64,000 nucleotides of DNA from Syncephalastrum monosporum B8922 (GCA_000697355.1 JNEN01001277.1:62001-126000), one strand, 5' to 3'. Shown: positions 23,488-36,200, counted from the stretch's first letter. Notes: generated from the sequence alone by a model not told the origin. A program made the numbers and translations.

Positions 23488-25044
23488 TTTTTTTCTATTA
23501 TTCACCTTTTACCCAACCACTTTTCTCTTTTTTTCCTCATCACATCCAATCCTCTATTAATCCACCTCTTACACAAAACAACACGCAATCACAATATCAC
23601 ACTTACACACTCAATCCTCACACTCGCACGTTTCATTACGCACTCATCTTTTATTTCTTGTTCTTTTTCTTTTTCCCTCTCTTTCTATACACCGTAGATC
23701 CATCTTGCATTCGAAATACACATAAAGAAAAAGACATGACTCATTCGTTGTCTGCAAGTGTATGCTTTGGCACTCCCTAAATGTGTTGGTGTTTCAAAAA
23801 GAGTATGTGCCTGTGATAAGCGCATGCGGACACAATCCAAAGCCATTGGCCGGGAAGCAACCGTGTATGCATACATGTTTCTTTTTAGGTTTGCATGGCG
23901 CATTCAGCCCGCCCTTCATGCGAATCAAGGCAAATTATGAGGTGACGCCACAAACATCCGTATCAACCGCGTCAAAACAAATAGGTCCGTAAGCCACAGA
24001 TGCGTACGACATTACTGCCAGTCTCTCTCATCATCCGACTTTCGAACCGTATTATCCAGTACATATATAGCCACTATGTACTTATTTAACTAGCTCTTTA
24101 TTTTCGCAGGAAAGACCCGTATCTTGTAACACGTTATTGTAACACGCTTTACCATCGCGCATGAAGGGGCCGTTTATTTGTCATGCTGTAATAAAGGTGA
24201 CTTATGAAGATAGGTTACAAGACTCTTTCAAATCGTAACACGGGTGCGACTATGATGAAGTGGCGTATAAACAATTCATGCAGATTTCGGCTTGAGTGTG
24301 ATCTACAAGCAGATCGCTGCCCTTGCCTTCACCTGAGAACGGTCGATAAAGATGATGAGATAGATTCTAGACCGGGTTCGGTTTCTGTATCCTGGAGACA
24401 CATGGACGTGTCCACCTTCCTCTTTTGTTTTTCTCGGTATCTAGATCGTGCTATCCTTTGTGCAAAGATAAGTAATGTCGAAAAGCTCCAAAGCTGTCTA
24501 GAATGTCATGAGAAGACCTATATGCTGCTTGGGATATCAAACTACACTTTAACTGCATGCTCAGTATGAACGTAGCCAACGGCTAGCATGTCATGGTTCA
24601 ATTGTCCTATGCATGCGCAGACATTTGTCATATGGCTGTTCCCATTTCCATGCGTGAGCCACCTACGCGAGGTGTCCGAATCACGATTAGAGTGTATATA
24701 CGGTAAAGCATGCATGCTGGTATAAATATCAGTTTGCCTTATCCCCAGATGATGGAGCTGCACCTACTCTTCAGGATATATATATAGCGGCAAATGTGAA
24801 TACAACTCCTCAAGGAGTTTCGTCTATTGTATGAGGCCCAGAGAACAAAAAAGAACAGAGAGATAAACGCGATTCATGAAACCAATGGATTCCGGGCAGT
24901 AGCATTAACGAAGACTTGCATTAAGATGAGCATATCAAGTGTCACTATATTTCTAGGTCACTACTCTCGAGTACATCATCGATGGTCGATCCTTTCTATG
25001 GCATTACGTGTTCGTATGTACAATGTGTATGATAATAATTTACG
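23488..25044. other. Intergenic, no gene seen
   Basis: 3' flanks of the convergent transporter genes. The CT/CA-rich part up to 23700 looks like the 3' untranslated region of the first. Short frames such as 24204-24569 have no domain. Confidence 0.5.
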
Positions 25045-26681
25045 CTAAGCAATGGAGTATATTTTTTTGGGCATAGTCAAGCGAACTGCGAGAGCAATTA
25101 GTCCTGCTACCACCCCACTGGCACCAACGAATTGAATGGCAGCAGTCCATCCAAACGTTGACTGAAGTATGCTCGCGATAGAGAATGAAGTCGAGTTGGT
25201 GAAAATGGTTAAAAATAAGCAAACACCTGTGCCACGCTGAATATTTTTCATCCCTGCTACCTCGGCAGTAGCTATGGGTATGAGTGAATTGTAAGTACCC
25301 GTTGTCAAGCCAAAAAGGACAGCAAAGGCAATATAAGTGCCTATACGATGTGATAACTGCCAAATAAGCATAATAAAAATGCCTGAAAATAATGTAAGGT
25401 GTATGCAGTGATATTGCGTACTTTTTTTGTTTGTCCTTACCAGATAGAAAGGTAGTAGCCGCTAAAGTCGTAACTCTACCTATACGATCTGCCACAAATC
25501 CGTTTAATACACGACAAATTGCGTTCATGCCTGAATCAAATGCATTAAAAATTGTGAGTCAGACATAGCGCATATCACAAAATTATACTTTACCGCATAT
25601 TAGAGAGACCACAAAAGACGCCGTTTCTTTTGATTCACCAAGGTACGCCGTATATGAAGGAGATAAAACGGCTCCCGGAAAGAAGCCGACAGGTGCCAAG
25701 AAAGAAAAAATCATGAGCAGGGCAAAGGAGATGGTCTGCATGTCAGGGTCCCAGAAGATGCCAATGACTCCCGGTAGGGTAGGCGCCGAAGGCGGTGGTC
25801 TATACCGTGATCGAGCGAAGCCAGCGCCCAGCAAGAAAAGGCTGAAAGAAAAGCAACCGAGCACGCGTAGAGCCACACGAAAACCAAAATGCGAAATGAG
25901 ATGTTGCGTCAGGGGTGATAAACAGAGTCCACCAATGCCTCCGCCGGAAGTACCCAGCCCGACAGCCAGGGCACGTTGCTTGTTGAACCATTGACTTGGT
26001 AGTGGAATGGCGGCTGAGTAAGTTATCCCTGCGCCAATACCTATCAAGATGCCTTGCGTCAGGAAAAGCTGCCAGACGTGCGCCATAAAGCTGGCCAAAA
26101 TATATCCCGCGCAATTGAAAACGGCGCCGATGAAGATTGTTTTGCGGAAACCCAGGCATCGAATGACAGGTGCAATAACCAGGCCAGGTATGGCGAAGAA
26201 ACAAAATTGAATGGAACCGATCCAAGAAATGATGAATCCGGAAGCTTCATTCTTGAACACATTTGTCGTGTAACTTTTGTATATTACAGAGCGATGGAGG
26301 TAAGTTAATTGCTGTTGCTGCAATACAGAGATCGAATGTGCAGTGATAAATGACTTACTGCTCTTGGAATATGCCCCAGCAGAAGAAGTTGCCTGTTGTT
26401 GCAAAGCCAACGAGAAACGGGCACAGGATTACGTACCAACCGGGATTACGCCAGCCTTCAGTTTGTATAGGCTGATCCCAAGGTGCGACGGTCTCGGCGT
26501 CTTCAGGCTGATCACCGGCTCCCACATCCTCACTGTGCTCCATGTCTGCTGTTGGTATAGTTAAACCGGAGCCTTTGCTCTGAATGTAGTTAAATACACC
26601 GTCATCTTTGGCGCCAGGTGGGTATTGCGATAATGGATGCTGATTTGACGACGCTTCTTTTCCTTCGGGTGAGTATTCCAT
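25045..26681 (-). CDS. MFS transporter, monocarboxylate-porter type
   Basis: 476-aa protein in four minus-strand exons: 26681-26359, 26273-25594, 25530-25441, 25382-25045, all in frame. The N-terminal ~75 residues are hydrophilic and acidic. Then come about twelve membrane segments beginning 'GWYVILCPFLVGFATTGNFF'. The first loop reads 'WGIFQEH' across the first intron, as in the MCT family 'WGVFQEYY'. Other marks: 'ASGFIISWIGSIQ', 'GTSGGGIGGL', and the MFS loop-like 'NGFVADRIGR' in exon 3. The family (SLC16-like, with yeast Mch members) moves monocarboxylates or riboflavin-like substrates with protons across the plasma membrane; the substrate here is unknown. I chose the ATG at 26681; an apparent extra residue upstream would need a GTG start. 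Confidence 0.9.
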
Positions 26682-27928
26682 CACTGCTGCATGAACTTAT
26701 ATTTATCAGTTTGTGAAGATAAAATGGAAACAAAAACATCGCCGCAAATGGGGTAACGGGTTTTATAGACTTTCAAGGAAGCCTAATGCGCACATCATTA
26801 CAGAAGATCATAAACAAACCTGCACCAGGCAGGATGGGCGTCTCAGTAAGGCAGGGATGCGATGTACCTTTACACACAAATCTGCATGCATTGGATCAAA
26901 ACTGGTTCATATCTTACGTTCAGCGGTACATACAATCTATCTACTGTGTATTCATATCGGCAGTACTACAGTGGAGGACATCAGCCAGGAAAAATTGACC
27001 ACAAAGTACAGTATCTACTATGTAGTAACTCAATTGCAGAGTGCTCTGTCTCGCTGTTAGCCTCAGCTCGTCGCAGGGCAAAGATGAATGTACGCCTATG
27101 GTAAAATAAGGGAGTACACAACAACCCCCCATATCCATACGCCTTGCATTTTTTGTTCGAACATGTACATATGTAGCACTACCAAAGCTGTAGGCACACA
27201 TGCCAGCTGCTTAGCACATAGACTGAAATGCCCAAGTCATCCTTGTTCTCCTCGGTTCAATGATCATACTATCTCGTTAGTTGGAATATGAGTGCTTTGA
27301 GTGAGAACATAAAGACAGCATACGTTTGGTATGTGGCGCTGCGTGTTGGTGTTTGAATACACGCTTGTGAAGGGCAGCACCAACTAAATACCCTTATTCG
27401 CTTGTACTGTCAGTATACGATCCTCTCGTCGAAAGAAAGCAGTAAAGCAGTACGTTGTGCAGCTTCTATTTTCATGTTAGCATGCTCAGTACTTCTTCGA
27501 ACATCTTTCGCCTGCAGCTTCCATCCAAAGCAAGAAGCTTTTCTTGCTCCACATTTAGTATCAGACTATCCTCTCATCATAAGTGCGACTTCGAAGCGAT
27601 AAAAAATACTTATTATATGCCAGCCGAGTAGCCGGCATTGATAAATGAGCTCCTCCACGAGATAGTCGTGGCGTGCACTCATTTGTACGAGTCGAAGTCT
27701 ATGAGATGGCTATCCATTACCAAGAGGGCAAAGCCTATAAGCCGACAGCTTAAAGCGCCTGGCAATTAGTCTGCTTGTAGATTCATACAGAGCAAGATTT
27801 AATTCCATGAAGATGTGTATTCCTCCCCGTACGCGAAACGTCCTTCACAGCAGTCTTTCACGCGAATCCATGAAACAATTTTAAATATTGGCCAAATGAA
27901 AAAAACATTTTATGCAACGAGACAAAGT
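26682..27928. other. Intergenic with a structured patch
   Basis: No supported gene. The part up to 27.6 kb is AT-rich with dispersed TACAGT-type motifs. Inverted-repeat structures at 27619-27684 are listed separately. Confidence 0.45.
27619..27684. other. Two adjacent stem-loops, possible structured RNA
   Basis: Hairpin 1 pairs GCCAGC (27619-27624) with GCCGGC (27631-27636), one mismatch. Hairpin 2 is nested: AAATGAG (27643-27649) pairs with CTCATTT (27678-27684) outside, and CCACGA (27655-27660) with TCGTGG (27666-27671) around a 5-nt loop. No snoRNA boxes or tRNA A/B boxes fit, so I give no family. It could also be a transposon end. Confidence 0.3.
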
Positions 27929-28495
27929 TTACTCGTAGATAAGGCCGTGGACAGAGATGTCACGCTTGTACTCGGGAACACCGCGGGGGAACCAGAGGGC
28001 AATCTCGCGCTCAGCGGACTCGACGGAGTCGGAGCCGTGGCAGATGTTGCGGCCGACCTAGTAGAGCAGAGATCAGTATCCTAGATAACTTCCATGGCAG
28101 CAATGATTCTTACATCGAGGGAGAAGTCACCACGGATGGTGCCGGGAGCGGAGGCCAAGGGGTTGGTGGCACCGAGCATGGCACGGCCAGTCTTGACGAC
28201 GTCCTTACCAGCCCAGACCATACCGACAACGGGGCCAGACTGCATGTACTTGATCAGGCCAGCGAAGAAGCCCTTGCCGGCGAGGTCCTTGTAGTGCTCC
28301 TCGAGGTGCTGCTGGGTGGGGTGCAGAAGCTCAAGAGCCATGAGCTGGTAGCCGCGCTGCTCGAAACGCTTGATGATTTCACCAACGAGTCCACGCTGGA
28401 CACCTGAGAGTCTATGAGTACCTCTATTCTATTTTCATACGCGTTGTTCCTCTTGTCTTACCGTCGGGCTTGACCATGATGTAAGTACGCTCCAT
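27929..28495 (-). CDS. Nucleoside diphosphate kinase
   Basis: 150-aa enzyme in three minus-strand exons: 28495-28462, 28403-28114, 28057-27929. It transfers phosphate from NTPs to NDPs through a phosphohistidine. All NDK landmarks are present: '[20 protein letters not shown]' at the N-terminus, '[14 protein letters not shown]', '[17 protein letters not shown]', and the active-site His in 'NICHGSDS' (H115). The C-terminus 'HGLIYE' is typical. Length matches the cytosolic group I enzyme, and no targeting peptide is seen. A short first exon of only 11 codons is followed by an intron inside the 'KPDG' motif. Confidence 0.97.
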
Positions 28496-29417
28496 TGTTA
28501 AAGATTGATGATTAAGGGCAAAGAAAGCAAGGAAAAGTTTTTTTTTTCAGGTGCGGCTTTTTTTTTTCTTTCAATTTGATCCGCGACATGTCCCACCGGT
28601 AATTGATCGCTGTATCCCGCTATTTGACACGTCCGCACGACCAAAATACACTACCCATGTCTTTACTTTATCATGTATCGACACAGACATGCCTTGGAGG
28701 CGGAGGTTTACGAGGACAAAGTTGGTCTAGACGGTGTATACGTATATCTCGTTCCTTGAGCTAAGGGACATAATAAAACACATGAATATGAGCAGTAAAT
28801 ATAGCAATGAGGCCCCTAGCGTACTTCAATAGTCGATGGAACATCTCATGCATAGGAATAAAACCCATATGATACATCCTCCATCGTTATACTGTGAACA
28901 TACGCCTGTGAAAGTCTCACCTTTGGAAGGTTCTTTCTACCCGTGTCCTTTAGCCGGGAAGGGGGCCGCTTGTGTCTTCTAAACACACGGGCTGGAAAGA
29001 GAATAGACCATACAATAACACTGAGCCCTGCGGATCTTTTGTCGCGATAATACTGCGGCTGGATACATATACCAGATATCCTGTCTCCCGTCAGCTTTGA
29101 GTTATGGAATCTTTTTCGAACGACTTCCATTGCCATCGGATCCTTTCAGCATCCTTGCTATAGGTTAGAGTAGGCACGAAAACCTGTGGTAGTTGCGTAG
29201 GTCGAAAGGAAAGCCTCCCTGAATATACTAAAATAGAGACTTACTATTACAAGAGATAAATTATCTGATTCCTACTTCAATCTGGAGACATTTATAACTT
29301 TATCCCTCGTGTTCCTGAGTTAGCTTCTGGGTTTTTCGTTCGAAACCGATAGCATTGGACTACAATTCATTTTCTCTACATACCTGAGCGGTTGAAGCCG
29401 CAATCGTCGATAAGCGC
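28496..29417. other. Intergenic, no gene seen
   Basis: NDK promoter side followed by unremarkable sequence. Poly-T runs lie near 28540-28570. Minus-strand frame 29136-28846 has no recognisable domain. Confidence 0.45.
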
Positions 29418-30140
29418 TCATGACGCGTCGGCACTGTCTCCTCTAGGTCTGAGTACATTTTTGAGTCACAACCTCGAAATCAAATACAACAGATCTTACC
29501 GGTGGGAGTGGGGCAGACATCTGGCGCGAGGTACATGTGTACGAGGGGGGGGGTTTCAGCGTAATCCTGGCCAACCTCCGACTAGGCTAGAAACACGCCA
29601 ATGGGGGGGGGGGGGGCGGAAGGTACGTAAACGGACAGTAGGAAGGAAGGCACAGACGGAGGACGAGACAGATGACGGCAAGCTATGTACACGTGGAGGA
29701 AAGTTAATGATATGCAAAGTGATGTACTCGTGAAAGCGACCGCTCAATCTTATGCGCACCGGTGCATTTGGGACCGGCAACTGGTGGCAGACAAGAGAAC
29801 TCATGTAGTCCATGCGCTTGTTAGGTGCTATACGTATTAGTCATAATCCTCTTGTGTGTACTTGCCAGGAAAAGACTTTGACCAGAGTAAAGAAAAGAAG
29901 AAAAGTAAACTTGGGAGGAAAAAGAGGCCCTGTAATGGGACAGACTCACATTGATGGCCTTCCATGCAATAAACAAACTGTGTGTAGTAATGGAGAAAAA
30001 ATACAGGAGAGAAAAACACTCTAACGAAGACTGACGGCAAGTACCCTCCGCGTTTCAAAGGACTCATTGGGTTATTTTGCTATCATGCGGTTCGCATTTA
30101 CCGATGAAGAGAAAGAACTGCCCGAAAGGGTGTCGATACC
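29418..30140 (+). repeat. Dispersed repeat, copy A
   Basis: Shares ordered patches with 54868-55360: 'TTTGAGTCACAA', 'TAGGCTAGAAAC', 'GACGGCAAGCTA' (copy B 'GACAGCAAGCTA'), a 'TCATAATC' patch, and 'TTTTGCTATCATGCG' followed by AGAAAGAA. Between patches the copies differ by substitutions and by insertions here of perhaps 200 nt. G-runs of 9 and 13 nt lie at 29545-29610. No protein is recognised, so this is probably a non-autonomous or decayed mobile element. Confidence 0.6.
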
Positions 30141-30892
30141 ATATGTCCCCCACTGAATGTCAAGAATTTCGTCTGCTTTCTCCATACTTGGTAGATGGAA
30201 CTTGCAAAAAACTTAACAATTTTACTTTTGTCAGGAGGAAAGGAATTACTGTCAAGCAATGTGTTCGCTGCGTATTGATTTCAAGAGAAGGAACAGAGGT
30301 AGTAAAGTACACGACCTCTAGCAGATAGACAAAGCCTTCGCCTAGGTATTGTGTGTAGGTTAAATTACTTTCAAGACATGATTATTTTATATACAGCGTT
30401 GGGACTCGCTCGCGTCGCCCAAGAGGACACTCTGATTGCGTTCGGGTCGTGAGTGAGCCACTTCGCCTTCGGCTTCGGACCATGACAGCCTCCACATAAT
30501 CTTCAATCACTCTAGTCTGTTTCCAATGCTTGACCGGGTGGGGGGTGGTTATAAAGGCTCCATGCCGCCGTTCACGCTTCGCGAGTATGAGACGCCGTCC
30601 TATTATTTATCAATCTTGCTGAGGGCTGACCTATCTACAACGCGCGATACTGAGGTATCTCCCGATAAGTACTTCTTTCTTTATAGTGGTAACAGAAAGG
30701 CTACAGTGACGATCAACAATTATCAGGATAAATATAAGTCTCAGCTGCCTTTCCCTCACACTATACAAGATTCGATTGAAGGGCAACAGGCCAAAGGTCC
30801 TTATGCTATATAGAGTCCAGCAGATAGAAAAATATATAAGGGTTGGAAGAAAACCCCCGATATGCAGCAGCAGACGATAAAGCAAAGTATCT
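30141..30892. other. Intergenic, no gene seen
   Basis: AT-rich spacer with a GC-richer, inverted-repeat-like patch at 30400-30480. Plus-strand frame 30526-30813 has no domain. Confidence 0.4.
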
Positions 30893-33064
30893 TTAATTTG
30901 TAAGACTAAGACTGATCATCACGTAGCAGTGCGCTATATCTTCAATTATCTCGGTAGACTCTTCAGTGAGGAGCACTTCTTCGTCAAACTGATCTACTCC
31001 ATACAGCTGCAGCTTCTTCACGTCTACAACAGGCGCTGCGGCCAAGCTCACATGCAGCTGTTGGATGGTTTCGTTGAAGAAGCGCGCTCCAGTAAGAGTG
31101 TGGCTGCTCACTCCATGTCCCCGAATAAACGTGAGATCGACAACTGTCGAGTGTCTATCCATGAAGGAAGGAACATCGACGGCCAGGTTATGCTCGCGCC
31201 TATAATCAAGCCTAAGACAAATTTGTTCAGTTATTTTAGAACGATAAATCTTTTTTTTTTTTTTGGCTTACATCTCGTCTGCGGGAATATGAAGACAGAT
31301 AATGTCACCATGGCGGATTCCCTGTTCTCTGTATGTCTTCGATTCATCCAGCTGCTGGGCACCGTGATACACTTCCTGTAACACACACGTAAGTAAGTCA
31401 CTGCTATCAACATATTTGTGGTTAGTTTATACTTTGTAGCACTTGCGACTTCCGTAAATTCTTTGATCACCAAGAAGGAGCACATGAGATTAATGTATCG
31501 TTTGGCTACTGTAAACGAACGTAGAGTCACGATTTCTGGTAGAGCCAGATTAGTCAAGATATTCACTTTCATTGATTCGCTTACATGAGATGATGTCCCG
31601 TATAAAAATGCTTAACGAAGACAAACAGCTGCTCATGACTATCTGCTGGTGCGCCATTGCCGATTTGCTCCATATATAGCCAGAGATCTGAAAAGCTTCC
31701 CTTGTAGGCTAAAAAGACTTGCTTAATTGCTAAAGCAGCGTTAGAAAAGAAAAAAGACGAAAAATGTGTAAGCTTACAGTAGTCGGTATATTTAGCCGTA
31801 GACAGTAGCATGTTTGCACGGCTGCTTCCCACTTTCTCGCCAGCCAGCGCCCACAGTCGCACATTTTCTGGAGGAGAAGCGACCTTGAGCATATTTTGAT
31901 AAATATCATCCTTTACGTATACTAGGAGTATGCGCTCGGATAGGTCAGGTCTCCCATAAGTGCATGTTTTGACATTGGCATCTTCTATCCTGTACCATTG
32001 CTTGCTCCTACCGGGCTTGATGAGGCCCAATAATGGCCTACGGCCACGGTCCCTTGATGCACCAAGACAGTACAGTTTACTGTCAATGTAACGGACCCGC
32101 TTTGCATCTGTCACCACCTGTGTAGGACATATCTGTTGTTTCTGTCCTTGTGCGTCACATAATTCTCCACGTCCAATAGCTCGGGAAACTCAAAGCGCCT
32201 ATTGATCAACATTAAAGAAATGTTTAATGTACATCCTGTTCATAAAACTTCCTTTTGCTTCCTTACCTTATATTGGTCATGTGCATCAAAAAGAGAGCGG
32301 TGAAGCTCAGATGCAGGACTTGAGGAAAGACTTGGATGCTTGTATATTGGTCAGCATCTTGCAAAAAAACCGTGGTGCTCAGTTCTGTACCGCGCGTCAC
32401 CGATAAGTGCTTTAGATCTGAAGTATTGCCGGAAGGATTTCTCGATGTTTCTAATTTCGCTCACAGAAAGGAGAAGCTCTAAAATTTCGTTACAGACGCA
32501 CATTGTCACGCTACGCTGGACCTTTTACCTTGAAAGGGTTCGCTGGTTACGCTGGGAGGAGTATCGAGATTTCTGCACACAATAGTTCGCGTGATTCTAC
32601 CCTCGAACATGTTCTTCAGCTCAAAGTCCTATTGATACACATTAAACATACTTTCGCTATATTTCATTATATCAAACATACAGGATTCTCGCTTATCAAA
32701 GCATCCCATAAGGTGCTTTAAAATTCCATGACGTCTTGCTGCTCGAATTGCGCGTGTTGATGCCAAATGAACGTCATGAGAGACTTTGGGCCTAAATATT
32801 ATGTCAAACGTCTAATACGACTTGCCAGGAGATGAACTTACTTGGCGGGGAACCACCACGCTGAAGGCTAGCAAAGAGCCTTATCATCTGAGTGGTTGTT
32901 TGTTTTGATTGTCCTTCGTTGGCACACAAGGTAAATAAAGCTTTGCGAAACGCAGCCGTTATGGTACAAAGACTGCAGGAACGAGTTAAGGTAGCAAGCA
33001 TCAATGCCGGGATTCTATATGCCGATAGGGGTGGTATCACTACAGAGGAGCCGCTTATGTACAT
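30893..33064 (-). pseudogene. Decayed USP7/UBP15-like deubiquitinase, copy 1
   Basis: Read on the minus strand, fragments follow the order of USP7-type enzymes: 'FRKALFTL..NEG' with 'RLFASLQRGG' near 32970-32850, 'QFEQQDVMEF' (the USP D-V-x-E-F motif), 'YRTEHHGF', 'VFPQVLHLSF', 'RRFEFPELLDVENY', then the His box 'GTVAVGHYW' and 'IKPGRSKQWYRIEDANV', followed by ubiquitin-like tail domains ('QLDESKTYREQGIRHGDIIC') and a C-terminus 'QFDEEVLLTEEST'. Introns with normal borders survive in the tail. The His box and the following 'KPGRSKQWY' are in different frames, as after a 1-nt loss near 32045, the catalytic Cys box is unrecognisable, and other blocks need frame changes. The catalytic enzyme is dead; the tail might still be transcribed. 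Boundaries are approximate. Confidence 0.75.
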
Positions 33065-34746
33065 TAAGTTATCTAAAATGTGCGTCTTGGCATACCTGGA
33101 AGACGGTAAAGGATGCGATTCCTCCTCGGTCCATCTATCAAAAAGACTGGGTGACTGTTCCCGGACTGACTTCTGCTTTTTTCGTTTTGCTAAAGCCTAG
33201 CGATAGCTTTTGAGTCCGTTTTGGAGCTCATTTGAATATGCACAAGATAATAAAAAGAAAGAGACTTTCGTCGCAGATGTTTAAGTAATAAAATCCTTAA
33301 ATAGAGGATCAACCTGCTCAACTCGTGTCCAACTACATGTTACACGTCACTGCTGAGTCAGCGCGCGGTTGTCATCCTGGTTTCAGTAGCATTCATCAGT
33401 CTTTTTCCACCATGACCACAATTAGAATAATCACATAATTCACAGACTGACATGATTTATTATTCATCAAGTTACTGCAAAATAAGTTTAAAGAGTTGTA
33501 TGCCGTTGAGGGAATCTATTCATCTATTATCAAGGGTCGTCAATTCTTTTTTTGGCGGCGGTTGCGGCGGCTGAGTCCCGTGTCATCAAGACCCACTCTG
33601 GAATGCAGATGATTTTTTAGTTCAGGTCGCCCCAACACTATGTTCTTCCGAAACTACTGATGTCGAGCTACTGTGTAGCTATCTCGAGTAGAATGCTTCA
33701 CCCTTTTCTTCCTTTTGGGCACTGTCAGCATTACTGACATGAATTACAAGGAATATTAAACGTATATTCAGATCTCGGAACATGAGCTCCTTGCAAACTA
33801 TATTCATGTGGCGTTGCTGTCATACGTTCAAAACTATCTTGGTCCTTACGCGAATGGTCGGGAGATCCTTTTTTATTTATTTTTCTTCTGCCGTCGTCAG
33901 ACTGCTGCACGGTTTTATTCCTAATTAAGCAGACTTGCTTTGGCTGCTGTATACGGGAAGCTTGGAGCGGACAAGCTTCTTGCATGTAGCCGCCTCTCGT
34001 GGTAGGTCTGGGGCCCCGGCTGCTTTCCTTGATGCAGATCTCGTACGATAGCTTTTCGGGGCGAGACCGAAAGAACAAAGAAATTGCATTTCATGTTACA
34101 CATGGCAAGACTGCTGCTTTTACTCGCGTCTGTCAGCTGTGCCTGGACAAGACGTACTGTCGCTCACAAGTAAACGCTGTGCATATAGCTGATTTCAAGT
34201 CATTTTAGTCTGAAGAGAATGTTGATAACGCTCAGGAAAAAAAGGAAAGCATTCTACTCACGTAAAATAGTTACAAAGTAGCTCGACATCAGTAGTTTCG
34301 GAAGGACGTAGCCATAATATTTGATGGCTGTGATACATACAAGCAAACACGCTTTGTACTGCAGAGCGAATAGTACTCTTGATTTGATCGTTATCCGCGA
34401 GTCCCAAACTGATCTTCCCTGTAACAGAATAGCATAACATTCACGAAGAACATCCATCATATTACTGCAGTATGTACTGTATGTACTGTACATTTAATGT
34501 TATTATGTACAGTATGTACTCCAATGCACATCGTAGGGCGATTGCATGCGACATAGAAATAGGAGACGAAAAGCAAACAAGAAGCAGGTATCTGTACTTG
34601 TATCACATAGTAAAAAAGCATCCAATCAATCGTGCAGGCTTCCTCCAACCTGCTCGCTGCACGTTAACGCGCTCGAATAAGGTTTTATTTTTTTATAAAA
34701 AACATATATATACTTGCCTTTGGGCATGTCATAGTTAAGTCATCCG
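33065..34746. other. Accessory spacer between the USP copies
   Basis: No recognisable gene. A minus-strand piece near 34440-34258 ('LADNDQIKSTIRSAVQSVFA') looks coding-like but I cannot name it. A perfect 10-bp inverted repeat lies at 34484-34514. A MATH domain expected upstream of USP7 catalytic domains was not found. Confidence 0.35.
34484..34514. repeat. 10-bp perfect inverted repeat (TACTGTACAT)
   Basis: TACTGTACAT (34484-34493) is the exact reverse complement of ATGTACAGTA (34505-34514), with an 11-nt loop. Flanking sequence repeats GTATGTACT. The same word forms a longer palindrome at 38171-38197. Confidence 0.7.
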
Positions 34747-36200
34747 ATGGACAAACTAAATGCGAGTGTCAGTGATTTCAGTATTGCTGAACAGCAACAA
34801 GAACAGCAACAGGAGTTAGATGAGATGCGTCGCTTGCACCAGCGACAACAGCAAATGCTTATTGAGCTATCTGAGCTCTTTTCCCGTATGGGACAGTCTC
34901 TGACGGCGCTGTATGGTGGCTCTCGCGGTGGCGCTCGTGGAGGGTCCCGTGGTGTTGGTGGCTCCTCCGATGTTGGTGTCTCTCGCCGCTGCTGCAGTGG
35001 TGGTGGCTCCCGCTGCTCTTCCGGTGGTGGTGGCTCTCGCTGCTCTTCCGGTGGTGGTGGCTCTCGCCGGTGCTACGGTGGTGGTGGCTCCCGCTGCTCT
35101 TGCGGTGGTGGTGGCTCTCGCCGGTGTTACGGTGCTGGTGGCTCCCGCTGCTTTTCCGGTGCTGGTGTCTCCCGTGGTGGTTGATATGGTTGTGGTCGTG
35201 GCGGTTTCTCCTCCTGAGGACGAGGAAACACGACAATTTTTTTTAAAATAAAACCTCTGACCCGATTTCCTCGCCCTCCTCGCTCACCCCCCGAAAATAT
35301 GACAAACGTATCTTTACTGCCCGCTGGCGTGGAATACCAATCCGTTGCAAGTACTGTAAGAAAGAGAGGCACAGGGTTCGTGAGCGTCCCAAGCTTAAAG
35401 CCCGACAGATGCGTTTAAATCGCGAATAAAAAGATGTTGCTCTTGTAACTCAGCCGAACATTTGGTGGCCCGTTGTCCAAGGTCAACACGCGCGAGTAGC
35501 ACAACATCATCAGCCATCGTGGCCTGTATTAGTCCTATAGTGTCCAACGACACTTCAGTGAATGCAAGCTCGGCACCATCCACTCCGACTGGTGGATCAA
35601 TGCCCATCCCAAACCGCCTCTCAATGATAGATGTCGGTATGAACTCACACAACCCTTCATCGCACGGGCTACAACAGCTATCCCGACGTTGCCCCTGAGG
35701 TGCCTGCTCCCCCGTCTACAAGTCCAATCTGGCTGCTACCATACCGAACGATTCTACCAGTGCATCGAGTTCATGCACACTGTTCTGGTGAGGTTGTCGG
35801 CATACGAGCCCGGTCCAAAGCCTCACTATGAAATACTTGCCGGTCTTAATCGGATGCCACATACGAGCAGCTCCGGTATGGACGGACTGCCATACCCTTT
35901 TTTTCGCCTTCTGTATGTACACCCCGTTACCAAACGTCATTTCAATCAAGTCCTTCGTGAAGCCCTCACCGATCAACAACATTTGGCAACTTGGCTGCGC
36001 TCCTCTATCACCTTGTTACCAATATCAGGCGATCGTGCACTCCTCCGCAATTGGAGACCGATTTCCCTGATCTGCTGCGGTGCCAAAGTCTTCATGCGTC
36101 TCCTCACTGGGCGTGTGGCTCAAATAATCACCGGGTTCATTCATTCTTTCCAGGCCAGATTCCTTTGTGAACGATTTTATCCATGAACATGGATTCCTGG
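34747..36200 (+). mobile_element. Non-LTR retrotransposon (LINE) fragment: gag-like ORF, zinc knuckles, RT
   Basis: 34747-35184 encodes a 145-aa gag-like protein with a Gln-rich coiled-coil start ('EQQQEQQQELDEMRRLHQRQ') and a Gly/Ser/Cys repeat tail. Downstream, in shifted frames, are a degenerate knuckle ('CKYCKKERHRVRER', last Cys lost) and a complete CCHC knuckle ('CCSCNSAEHLVARC', near 35440-35475). 35689-36186 is the reverse transcriptase N-terminal half: 'SSGMDGLPYPFFRLL', 'WLRSSITLLPISGD', 'LRNWRPISLICCGAKVFMRL'. The order gag-like, CCHC, RT without LTRs fits a LINE. The RT catalytic 'YADD' region and the endonuclease are missing, and frames are broken, so it cannot transpose. Confidence 0.85.
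34976..35172 (+). repeat. Gly-Ser-Arg/Cys coding minisatellite in the LINE gag-like ORF
   Basis: About six imperfect 30-33-nt units encode 'GGGGSRCS', 'GGGGSRRCY' and variants. The unit core is GGTGGTGGTGGCTC followed by CGCTGCTC or CGCCGGTG. Repeat number probably varies by slippage. Confidence 0.75.

Noticed and set aside
24204..24569. 121-codon plus-strand frame
   Set aside because: No domain, no splice continuation and composition like the flanks.
27600..27800. tRNA gene at the hairpin cluster
   Set aside because: The B-box-like GAGTCGAAGTC matches the consensus poorly and no cloverleaf with a 7-bp acceptor forms. No tRNA or rRNA gene was recognised anywhere in the window.
34859..35251. 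Opposite-strand and other-frame readings of the gag minisatellite (His/Ser-rich, Val/Ala-rich)
   Set aside because: Side effects of a repeat that is open in several frames; the frame starting 'MDKLNASVSDF' has the coiled-coil start and proper ATG.
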